DNA of 40,428 bases from Bacteroidales bacterium. Its GTDB lineage: Bacteria > Bacteroidota > Bacteroidia > Bacteroidales > UBA10428. Below the pieces are notes generated by a model. That model made no database searches, was not told where the DNA came from, and worked only from the letters and a program-made list of their open reading frames with translations. The stretch spans positions 1-40,428 of the forward strand of contig JAFGQO010000121.1 in the NCBI GenBank assembly GCA_016935615.1, read 5' to 3'. Made by a program: the position numbers and the translations under genes. How positions within the stretch are numbered: the first letter of the stretch is position 1; every line of letters begins with the position of its first letter. This document shows, piece by piece, positions 27,101-34,202 of this stretch.

Positions 27101-27639
27101 AAAGCAATGACAGATCCGGGACCGGCAACAGTGATTGAATAATTTCCATCAAGGTCAGTTACCGTGCCGTTCTGAGTTCCTTTTTCAACGACATTTACGC
27201 CCGGTAAAGGTGTGTTATCAGTAGCTGAAAGGATTTTTCCGGCAATTGTAACACCCTGTAATCCGGCATTTTTTGCAGCAGGTTTAATGACCACAAGGTT
27301 GTTTTCAAGGATCGTAAACTCAATGTCTGCATCTGCCAAAGCTCTGCTAAGCACTTCTTCAATGCCGTCATTTTTTGCATTTACAGTGACCTTTTTGTTT
27401 TCAATGGTTTCATTTCTGTATAAAAACCTGTAATCGCTCTGGTTCTCAATTTCTTTAAAGATTTCCTCAATGGAAACATCCTTAAAACTAAAATTGAGTT
27501 TCGAACCGCCGGTAATTCCTGCAGCTTGTATCTGCAAAGAGCCAATTATCATCAGTAACAGTACCAGTTTCATGATAAGAGGCAGATTTCCTGCATACCT
27601 GATAATTTTCCGTATGCGATGAATAATCCAGTTGTTCAT
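24109..27639 (-). CDS. SusC/RagA-family TonB-dependent outer-membrane transporter with STN domain
   Basis: A 1176-residue TonB-dependent importer. Order: signal peptide (~1-40), STN domain (~47-115, FSFKDVSIEEIFKEIENQS ... NNLVVIKP), a carboxypeptidase-regulatory-like beta sandwich (~130-205), the SusC signature LDQVVVVGYG, plug (NIDQALQGRIAGVQV, GGALTIRIRGASS, PLYVIDGIPF) and a large beta barrel ending SFGLDVDF. The STN domain marks transporters that signal occupancy to a FecR-type anti-sigma factor, and that pair is encoded immediately upstream. Energy comes from TonB-ExbBD, not encoded here. It should import oligosaccharides captured by the SusD and TIG lipoproteins. No frameshift or truncation seen. 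Confidence 0.96.
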   Translation of the reverse strand: MNNWIIHRIRKIIRYAGNLPLIMKLVLLLMIIGSLQIQAAGITGGSKLNFSFKDVSIEEIFKEIENQSDYRFLYRNETIENKKVTVNAKNDGIEEVLSRALADADIEFTILENNLVVIKPAAKNAGLQGVTIAGKILSATDNTPLPGVNVVEKGTQNGTVTDLDGNYSITVAGPGSVIAFSFVGFLSEEIVVGDQTIIDINLKEDILELDQVVVVGYGTMKRSDLTGSVASVSEETLRSTVATNIDQALQGRIAGVQVMQNSGQPGGALTIRIRGASSITLSNEPLYVIDGIPFQGQGTEVSGFDWAGGANGQNRVNPLSTINPNDIINIEVLKDASASAIYGSQAANGVVLITTKKGEAGKTKVSYNTYFALQTLPKKLDMMDLPEYAEYQMQIRDELNREQDEKYLDPGLLGSGTDWQDEVFRNAWSRSHQISIAGGQEKFDYSISGSYFDQDGIIIGSGFKRVTGRLNLNGQVRDWLKVGGVITYAKTNEVITLNDGGDGVIMNALKMQPDIPVRNMDGEYAGPDVTYAGSNYNPVALALIRNNTLTRERVFGNVYALAEIIKNLTFKTELGIDNSNLINVAFHPTYQFGAITNDVNKMKQRNEHSFFWIWINTLTYDLTFAEKHNLTIQLFSEAQKSLWERIEVTKENFASNEIHVLSQGDNTTNITNGWKDPSSKMSYFGRLNYNYDDRYLATFTLRADGSSKFGPENKWGYFPSGSLAWRISNESFMENISFVRNLKLRLGYGMVGNHPNESYLYGSSLTQKDSEFGTSYRMEKIANPQLKWETTEMYNIGLDMSLIQGKIDFAVDLYNKQTRDMLLRLSVPSYIGGPNPWEDVAAPYVNVGKMENKGIELTLTTHNITKSRFNWRTDLTFSLNRNKIKELDEETKIYWEGLYWYTEFQRVTMTTAGEPIGVYYGYVTDGLFTDQQDILDSPVQVQDPATVTEENPNGLNLVDYNTGVWIGDIKFKDLNGDGVINTDDQTIIGDPNPDFTYGFNNSFNYGPFELSVNIIGSYGADILNYSRVEIEGMTSLYSNQASSVTNRARTTMIDPAGDPDDPANLTLANPGADMPRFSTNDVNRNNRMSDRFIEDGTYLRIQNIIFGYTLPSEWTRKLFIDRVRIYVNAQNVYTFTKYSGYDPEIGAFNQDARRQNFDMGRYPSPRIFSFGLDVDF

Positions 27640-27704
27640 ACTTTCATAGTGTTAAGGTTATTAGTAATAATTTTTATATATGCATAAGGGATTTGTTGAA
27701 ATAG

Positions 27705-28805
27705 TCAGTTTCTGTTATGAATGATTATGTAGTTCTTTTCGATAGTGTATTCAAAGGGTGTTGCCAGTTTCAGGGCATTCAGCGCTTGTTCCAGGGTTTC
27801 CTTTTCAAATGCACCGGTATACCTGTAGTTTTTCAGATCATCATCTTCAAGCAGGATTTCCACATTGTACCATCTCTCCATTTTTATCAGGATATCTTCA
27901 AATCGTTCTTTGCTGAATACAAGTTTGTTGTCTTTCCATGAGGTAATAATATCCGTATTGATTTCTCCGGTAATTTTGATTTCATCAACCCGGGCAGGCT
28001 TTATTTTTTCCGGTAATTTTTCCTGGAGCAGAGAAAGTTTATGAGAGGATTTGGAGAATGTGGCCTTTTGATTTGGTTTAAGTGTAAGTTGTTGTTTTTG
28101 ATTTGATCCGAATTTTTTGGCTTCAATTTCAATTGAACCCGTAACAAGGGTGGTTTCAATTGTATTTTCTTCCGGGTATGATTTCACATTGAATTGTGTT
28201 CCCAATACCTTAATATCGATCTCATTGGTTTTTACATAAAAAGGTCTTTCTTCATCACGTTCGACGTCGAAAAATGCTTCTCCTTCGAGAAATATCTCAC
28301 GTTTCTCATTTCCGAATTTATCCGGATATTTTAAAGTACTGCCGGCATTCAACCAAACCTGAGTGCCATCAGTAAGCATAAGTTTGGTTTTGGAACCAAG
28401 AGGTGTTGTCAGCTCGTTGTATGAAGTTTTTTCAGGAATCGGCGTAAAATTTAACCTGTAAATAAAAAAGGAAGCAATAGCAAACCCAAATATGAAAATA
28501 GCAGCATACTTTAGCATGGAAAGAAAAATCCCGGTTTTCTTTGACCCCGTTTCATCATAAAATGAGGACTTATTGTTGAAATCTCCATCCCTCATGATCT
28601 GTTTCTTTATCTTTTTGAACAGATCAGATGATCTTATTTTTTTTGAATTGTTTTCGGATTCATCCCAGTAACGATAGAACCATGCCTTGATTTCATCTTC
28701 GTGCATGTTATGGTTAACAGAATGGTAGATAAAATCAAGTTCTTCACCGGATAAATTATTGCTAAGAAATTTATCAAGAAGATCCTTAATGTTTTTTCCT
28801 CTCAT
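27705..28805 (-). CDS. FecR-family anti-sigma factor
   Basis: A 366-residue single-pass inner-membrane protein: a cytoplasmic N-terminus (~1-92) that should hold the sigma factor, a TM helix (~95-118), a periplasmic FecR domain (~130-235, with TPLGSKTKLMLTDGTQVWLNAGS, EGEAFFDV, FYVKT and VLGTQFNV) and a C-terminal DUF4974/STN-like domain (~295-362). The family relays ligand binding at the TonB transporter to the sigma factor. It lies between the sigma factor gene (126-bp gap) and susC (65-bp gap), the standard order. Confidence 0.95.
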   Translation of the reverse strand: MRGKNIKDLLDKFLSNNLSGEELDFIYHSVNHNMHEDEIKAWFYRYWDESENNSKKIRSSDLFKKIKKQIMRDGDFNNKSSFYDETGSKKTGIFLSMLKYAAIFIFGFAIASFFIYRLNFTPIPEKTSYNELTTPLGSKTKLMLTDGTQVWLNAGSTLKYPDKFGNEKREIFLEGEAFFDVERDEERPFYVKTNEIDIKVLGTQFNVKSYPEENTIETTLVTGSIEIEAKKFGSNQKQQLTLKPNQKATFSKSSHKLSLLQEKLPEKIKPARVDEIKITGEINTDIITSWKDNKLVFSKERFEDILIKMERWYNVEILLEDDDLKNYRYTGAFEKETLEQALNALKLATPFEYTIEKNYIIIHNRN

Positions 28806-28931
28806 TGAAAAAGGGTTAATAATTTCAATACAGTCTGATCGGATTTTTCCGTGAAGGCAGATCTTTTCAGATCATAATTTAGAACAATTCCAAATTAAAT
28901 CTGATCATGGAATTCAGAAGAAAACAATTAT

Positions 28932-29492
28932 TCAATGCGAAATTGCTGTATATTTTTCCCGGAGACTTTCCCGGAAAAAATCAAGGGATTTTCTGATCTG
29001 AGTGTCAACAGTATTTTCAGATATTTGAAGCTTTTGTGCGATTTCCCTGTAGGTATATCCTTCGTTCCTGCTTAACAGAAATATTTCTTTTCTTCTTTCC
29101 GGAAGCTTTGAGATCAGTTCAAGATACAAGGCATTCAGTTCACTAAAATCCAGGTTTCGTTCGAGATTGTCTTCCAGCCTTTCGGCGCATTCCTGAATAT
29201 ACTCCCTGTAAAATCTCTCATTGATTCTTATCCGAAAGATATTGTATATTTTATTCCGGGCTATTTTAAAGATATAACCACTGACCGAATAATTTTCATC
29301 GAGTTTGTACCGCATCTCCCAAAGTTTCAAAAAAGTATCCTGTACCAGTCCTTCAGCTTCCTGCTTCGATTGAAGCATTTTATAACCAAAATTAAAAAGT
29401 TTCCTGCTGTATTTGCAGTACAATTTTTCGAAAGCCAGATCATCGTCTGCTTTTAGCCGGCACACCCATCGTTTATCCTGCAGATTGGTCAT
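28932..29492 (-). CDS. ECF RNA polymerase sigma factor, Bacteroidetes expansion family
   Basis: A 186-residue sigma-70 family factor with only regions 2 and 4. Region 2 (~20-88) includes AFEKLYCKYSRKLFNFG, EGLVQDTFLKLWE and SGYIFKIARNKIYN. Region 4 (~128-178) includes LPERRKEIFLLSRNEGYTYREIA and the helix-turn-helix ISENTVDTQIRKSL. First gene of the sigma/anti-sigma/susC/susD operon, so it should direct transcription of that operon when released by the FecR protein. Its own promoter was not recognised in the repeat-rich upstream DNA. Confidence 0.95.
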   Translation of the reverse strand: MTNLQDKRWVCRLKADDDLAFEKLYCKYSRKLFNFGYKMLQSKQEAEGLVQDTFLKLWEMRYKLDENYSVSGYIFKIARNKIYNIFRIRINERFYREYIQECAERLEDNLERNLDFSELNALYLELISKLPERRKEIFLLSRNEGYTYREIAQKLQISENTVDTQIRKSLDFFRESLREKYTAISH

Positions 29493-29802
29493 TGAAACTT
29501 CAGATTTAGTTTAGAGTGGGTCGATTGGTATAGCAATGATATTATTTTACATTGAATAAACAAAATTTTGGTTAAGGGATTTCATAAGTTGGTCTGCAGA
29601 ACAATTCATTATGAAGTGTTTATTGCAGGCACTATTTCTTAACCGTTCACGGATTGAAACGAGGCTATTTAGAAAGGTTTTTTTGATGTAATTCTGAGCA
29701 GAGTCGAAGAACGTATACATAAGACATACAGCACATTTCTACTTCTCACTGTTAACTTTAATGTGGGATAAAAAATAACTTCTCAACTCTAAACTCAATA
29801 TC

Positions 29803-29881
29803 CAACGTCCAATGTCCAATTTCCAAGTACCTAATATGATCACTTCGATATTCGATATTGGTCATTGGACATTCGACATTG
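29803..29881. repeat. Inverted repeat of CCAATGTCCAAT type
   Basis: The left arm, CAACGTCCAATGTCCAAT (29803-29820), matches the reverse complement of the right arm (29860-29881, GGTCATTGGACATTCGACATTG) apart from a few mismatches, with a ~39-bp spacer. It has no flanking T-run, so it does not look like a terminator. Confidence 0.6.
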
Positions 29882-29975
29882 TTTTCTGGTATTCTCAACT
29901 TCCCATCTTGTCAACTCCTCAACTAATCAGTTAAACGATTCACCAGTTCCACGATTACACAGTCAAATAAAAGAT

Positions 29976-30057
29976 TCTGCCACGAAATCACGAAGTTCTG
30001 TTTTTCAGTTCTGTATTACTTTGTGAGTGCTTAGTGATTTCGTGTCTTTGTGGCAGA
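29976..30057. repeat. Imperfect long hairpin of GCCACGAAATCACGAAG type
   Basis: TCTGCCACGAAATCACGAAG (29976-29995) opposes AGTGATTTCGTGTCTTTGTGGCAGA (30033-30057). The outer 8 bp (TCTGCCAC / GTGGCAGA) pair perfectly and the inner parts pair with offsets. The words CTTTGTGGCA and CCACGAA also occur in the ~190-bp repeats at 14101 and 40240, which suggests one family. Confidence 0.6.
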
Positions 30058-30140
30058 CTTCCGAAACTCCTAAACAAATAAACGATTACATACACAATCG
30101 ATCCCGATGAAAACAGGGAGGGCTCGGTGATGCAAATACG

Positions 30141-33100
30141 CTAACAGGATTCAATCCATTTTCTTGCATTCACAAATGCTTCAATCCACGGTGTTACTTC
30201 GTCCTGTTTTCTTTCCCGGGGATAAAAGGCCCAATTCCAGGGAAATATTGATCGTTCAATGTGTGGCATCATAGCAAGATGTCTCCCGTCATCCGAGCAT
30301 AAGGCTGCCACATTGCAATCTGATCCGTTAGGATTGCCGGGATATTGGTCGTAACTATATTTCATTGGGATATGATACTTTTCTTCGGCTTCCGGGAGGT
30401 TGAATTTTCCCTCTCCGTGAGCTATCCATATTCCAAGTCTTGAACCCGAAAGGGAATTTAACATTACGGATCTGTTTTCAGGTATATCAACATTGATAAA
30501 TGCCGATTCAAACTTCCCGGAATTGTTAAATGTCATATAGGGAAGTTGCTTCCGGTTCTTAACAATCAGTCCAAGTTCCATCATCAACTGGCAACCGTTG
30601 CAAACACCAAGACTCAATGTATCCTTCCTGGCATAAAAATTATCCAGTACTTCTTTTGCTTTTGGATTGAACAAGAAAGCACCGGCCCATCCTTTGGCAC
30701 TGCCCAATACATCGCTATTGGAAAATCCTCCGACAAAAACGATCATGTTCACGTCCTCCAGGGTTTCTCTTCCGGCGATCAAATCAGTCATGTGAACATC
30801 TTTAACATCCAGTCCAGCCTGATACATACTGTAAGCCATTTCACGATCGCCGTTAACACCTTTCTCGCGAATAATAGCTGATTTTATACCACTAAACCCC
30901 CTTCGCCTTATTTGTAAGCCTTTATCAGAAAGGTTTCCTTTAAAAAGAGGAGGGAAGGTAAACTTCAATTCCTGCCTCTTGTAATTCTTGTACCTCATTT
31001 TAGCCAAAGCACCTGAAGTTTGAATATTATCCAGAAGAAATGAAGTATGAAACCAAATGTCCCTAAGCGAATTGATATTGAAATTAAATTTATCAACTCC
31101 ATTCGTAATCGTAAAGATCCTGTTTTTATTCACTTTTCCAATGGTAAAACTGTTGATGTTTTTTGCCGTCAGTTCAGAAATAACTTTATCGCCGTTGGCA
31201 ACCTGCAGGATGAGAGCAGGACTTTCGCTAAACAATTTCCTGATATGATCCTGGTCTCCCAATGAAGAAATATCTCCTTCAACACCGACCTCATTGGAAG
31301 CAAAACACATTTCAAGGAGAGTTGTAATCAGGCCGCCAGACGATACATCATGTCCGGCCAGGATTTCCTCATGATGTATTAAGCGTTGAATTTCATTAAA
31401 AATGATTGCGATCTTCTTTGCATCAAATACAGTCGGAGTTTTATTTCCAAGGCGATTGACAACACTTGCAAAACTGCTACCACCCAGATTGAAATCACTT
31501 TCGGCAAGCGGAATATACAGCAATTCAGAGAATTCTAACGGAAGGATAACAGGTTCCACTGCTTTTCGAAAATCAGATACTTCAGCTGCTGCCGAAATGA
31601 TCACTGTACCGGGCGTCATTACCGTATTTCCGTTAGGATATTTTTGCGTCATAGACAATGAATCTTTGCCTGTCGGGATATTAATTCCAAGATCCATTGC
31701 AAAATTACTGGCAGCCTGAACAGCTGAATACAAACGTGCATCTTCGCCCGGATTTTTGCATGGCCACATCCAGTTTGCACTTAGAGAAACAGATTGAATA
31801 CCTTTCTTTAAGGGAGCCCACACAATGTTTGATAAGGCTTCTGTTATTGCCAATAGCGATCCGGCTTCCGGATCTATCAGCGCACAAGAAGGGGCATGAC
31901 CAATGGATGTAGCGATTCCTTTAAATCCGGAAAAATCAAGGGCGGCAATGGCCATGTTATTCAGAGGAAGCTGAACAGCACCGGTTGTTTGCTGCCTGGC
32001 GACTTTGCCTGTGACAGAACGGTCGACTTTGTTGGTGAGCCAGTCTTTGCATGCCACCGATTCCATTTGCAGAACCTGTTCCAGATAATGGTGTATTTTC
32101 CGGATATCATATTCAACAGGTTTGAAATCCTGAATTATGTTTTCATCCGCAATGATTGTTTTCGGAGGATTTCCGAACATATCTTCCAGTTTCAGATCAA
32201 TGGGTTTTTCTCCGTCTTTGTTCATAAAAACAAACCGATGATCACCGGTTGTTTCTCCTATGACATATATAGGGGCACGCTCACGTTCCGAAACTTCCTT
32301 CAGATATTTTATATCCTTATCTTCCAGTATCAGACCCATCCTTTCCTGGGACTCATTTCCTGCAATCTCTTTGTCTGAAAGGGTAGGATCTCCTATGGGT
32401 AGCTTGCTCATGTCAATTTTACCGCCTGTTTCTTCAACCAGTTCAGAAAGACAATTCAGGTGTCCGCCTGCTCCATGATCGTGAATAGAGATCACCGGAT
32501 TATGATCGGATTCTGCCATGGCTCTGATCGCATTGCATGCCCGTTTCTGCATTTCCGGATTTGATCTCTGAACAGCATTCAGCTCAATTGTATTCTTATA
32601 TTCACCCGTGGCAACGGAAGACACTGCTCCGCCTCCCATACCGATACGATAATTGTCGCCGCCAATCAAGATGATCTTATCTCCTTTTTTCGGATGCCCC
32701 TTTTTACTGTCTTCGGCTTTTCCAAAACCCACACCCCCTGCAAGCATAATGACTTTGTCATATCCATAGATCCTTTCATTTTCCGAATGTTCAAATGTTA
32801 AGAGACTGCCGCAAATCAAAGGTTGTCCGAATTTGTTCCCAAAATCACTTGCTCCGTTGGAAGCTTTTATCAGGATTTGTTTGGGTGTTTGATACAGCCA
32901 CTTTCTCGGTGGTATATTCTTTTCCCAGTCTCTGCCTTTTTTCAGCCTGGAAAAGGATGTCATATATACAGCAGTGCCTGCGAGGGGTAGAGCTGCTTTG
33001 CCACCTCCCATACGATCACGAATTTCTCCGCCTGTGCCTGTTGCTGCACCGTTAAAAGGCTCAACGGTTGTTGGAAAGTTGTGTGTTTCGGCTTTTAATG

Positions 33101-33827
33101 ACAGCACGGAGTTGATCTCTTTCACAATAAAAAAACCGGGTTTATTTTGTATGGAAGGCGCAAATTGTTCAATCACCGGGCCTTTCAGAAAAGCACAATT
33201 GTCTTTATAAGCTGATACTACCGCATTGCGATTCTTCTTTGTGCTGAGTTTGATCAATTGAAACAATGTATCTTTCTTTGCAGTACCGTCAATAATAAAC
33301 TGTCCGTTAAAGATCTTGTGTCTGCAATGTTCGGAGTTGACCTGGGAAAAACCGAAAATTTCACTGTCTGTCAGTCTTCTTCCTAATCTTCGACTGAGAT
33401 GCTCAAGGTATTTTATTTCATCCCTGTTTAAAGCAAGGCCCTCCTGAAGGTTGTATTCGGCAATGTCGTCAATGAAAAGAATAGGTTCAGGCTGAATCTT
33501 AATTGTGAAAATATCCTGGTCTATACCATTGTACAATCGATTTAACATAGGATCATATTCGGGGTTCGGATCCTTCGATAATTGAAATTCTTCAATCCTT
33601 GATATTCCCGGTATGCCCATATTTTGTGTGATTTCTACAGCATTTGTACTCCATGGAGTGATCATTTCACGACGAGGTCCGATAAATGTTCCTTCAATTT
33701 GGATCTGGTCTGTGTACTCAGCTCCGGAAAACAGCCAGGTAAGTTTTTTCAGGACTTCCTGTTCGGGCAGATTTTGAGTTTCAACAGCTAATATATTGGC
33801 CTTCCGGTCTCTGAAGAATAGAATCAT
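30141..33827 (-). CDS. purL: Phosphoribosylformylglycinamidine (FGAM) synthase
   Basis: A 1228-residue single-chain FGAM synthase, fourth step of purine synthesis: FGAR + glutamine + ATP to FGAM. It has the full large-type layout: an N-terminal PurS-like domain, a linker with FGFSQVNSEHCRHKIFNG, two AIR-synthase-like halves (ETHNFPTTVEPFNGAATGTGGEIRD; HDHGAGGHLNCLSELVEE; PTGKDSLSM; GHDVSSGGLITTLLEM) and a C-terminal class I glutamine amidotransferase with nucleophile Cys ~1076 in LGVCNGCQ, and His in WIAHGEGKF. The length fits the family (E. coli ~1295). A single gene, not clustered with other pur genes here. ATG 33827 is the only reasonable start. Confidence 0.97.
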   Translation of the reverse strand: MILFFRDRKANILAVETQNLPEQEVLKKLTWLFSGAEYTDQIQIEGTFIGPRREMITPWSTNAVEITQNMGIPGISRIEEFQLSKDPNPEYDPMLNRLYNGIDQDIFTIKIQPEPILFIDDIAEYNLQEGLALNRDEIKYLEHLSRRLGRRLTDSEIFGFSQVNSEHCRHKIFNGQFIIDGTAKKDTLFQLIKLSTKKNRNAVVSAYKDNCAFLKGPVIEQFAPSIQNKPGFFIVKEINSVLSLKAETHNFPTTVEPFNGAATGTGGEIRDRMGGGKAALPLAGTAVYMTSFSRLKKGRDWEKNIPPRKWLYQTPKQILIKASNGASDFGNKFGQPLICGSLLTFEHSENERIYGYDKVIMLAGGVGFGKAEDSKKGHPKKGDKIILIGGDNYRIGMGGGAVSSVATGEYKNTIELNAVQRSNPEMQKRACNAIRAMAESDHNPVISIHDHGAGGHLNCLSELVEETGGKIDMSKLPIGDPTLSDKEIAGNESQERMGLILEDKDIKYLKEVSERERAPIYVIGETTGDHRFVFMNKDGEKPIDLKLEDMFGNPPKTIIADENIIQDFKPVEYDIRKIHHYLEQVLQMESVACKDWLTNKVDRSVTGKVARQQTTGAVQLPLNNMAIAALDFSGFKGIATSIGHAPSCALIDPEAGSLLAITEALSNIVWAPLKKGIQSVSLSANWMWPCKNPGEDARLYSAVQAASNFAMDLGINIPTGKDSLSMTQKYPNGNTVMTPGTVIISAAAEVSDFRKAVEPVILPLEFSELLYIPLAESDFNLGGSSFASVVNRLGNKTPTVFDAKKIAIIFNEIQRLIHHEEILAGHDVSSGGLITTLLEMCFASNEVGVEGDISSLGDQDHIRKLFSESPALILQVANGDKVISELTAKNINSFTIGKVNKNRIFTITNGVDKFNFNINSLRDIWFHTSFLLDNIQTSGALAKMRYKNYKRQELKFTFPPLFKGNLSDKGLQIRRRGFSGIKSAIIREKGVNGDREMAYSMYQAGLDVKDVHMTDLIAGRETLEDVNMIVFVGGFSNSDVLGSAKGWAGAFLFNPKAKEVLDNFYARKDTLSLGVCNGCQLMMELGLIVKNRKQLPYMTFNNSGKFESAFINVDIPENRSVMLNSLSGSRLGIWIAHGEGKFNLPEAEEKYHIPMKYSYDQYPGNPNGSDCNVAALCSDDGRHLAMMPHIERSIFPWNWAFYPRERKQDEVTPWIEAFVNARKWIESC

Positions 33828-34202
33828 ACAACTGAAATTTGGAGGGTTATTAATTTCGCTGCAAAAATACGAATGAAATAGTTTTATTTTGCTTTTTTAA
33901 GCCTGATTTATAAACCTAAATTACACACTTGACTGTTGCCTGCCTGCCCTCCTGCGGCGGGTGAACCGAATGGCAGGGCAGGCAGGTTAGAAAATGTATA
34001 ATTCATTAAGTAAATGTAATTCAGGATTTTATAAAATCCTTCGAAAATTTACCAGATCGTGGTAAACTAAAAATTGTGAATAACCGGAGAAAGAATACCA
34101 GCGTATAAAACAATGAACATGCTATTAAAAATCACAATATCTTTCAGGAGAAATTGTTGAATAATTGAATTATAGATAGTTGTATATCAGGGAAAATGCT
34201 AT
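33828..34202. other. 375-bp intergenic region upstream of purL
   Basis: AT-rich apart from the GC-rich inverted repeat at 33939-33986. It must contain the purL promoter. I saw no purine riboswitch-like fold and no ORF. Confidence 0.6.
33939..33986. repeat. Perfect 12-bp inverted repeat CCTGCCTGCCCT
   Basis: CCTGCCTGCCCT (33939-33950) and AGGGCAGGCAGG (33975-33986) are exact reverse complements around a 24-bp loop containing CCTGCGGCGGG. Its GC content is far above that of the surroundings. There is no T-run on either strand, so it is probably a dispersed palindromic element rather than a terminator. It lies ~112 bp upstream of purL. Confidence 0.75.

Larger units (their letters stand above)
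29493..30140. other. 648-bp intergenic region rich in inverted word repeats
   Basis: No convincing ORF. Going up: a TTCTGAGCAGAGTCGAAGAA word (29690-29709) of a type often dispersed in Bacteroidota genomes; an inverted pair built on CCAATGTCCAAT (29803-29820) and ATTGGTCATTGGACATT (29857-29873); short iterations of TCAACTCCTCAACTAAT and CGATTACAC; and a long imperfect hairpin of CCACGAAATCACGAAG type (29976-30057). The sigma-factor promoter must lie at the low-coordinate end. Confidence 0.7.

Noticed and set aside
28806-28931. 126-bp gap between sigma factor and FecR genes as a site for a missing small gene
   Set aside because: No ORF of useful length; gaps of this kind are common in such operons.
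31896-32378. Plus-strand open frame of 160 codons opposite purL
   Set aside because: It lies entirely within purL, whose protein is conserved throughout; the translation shows no recognisable features.
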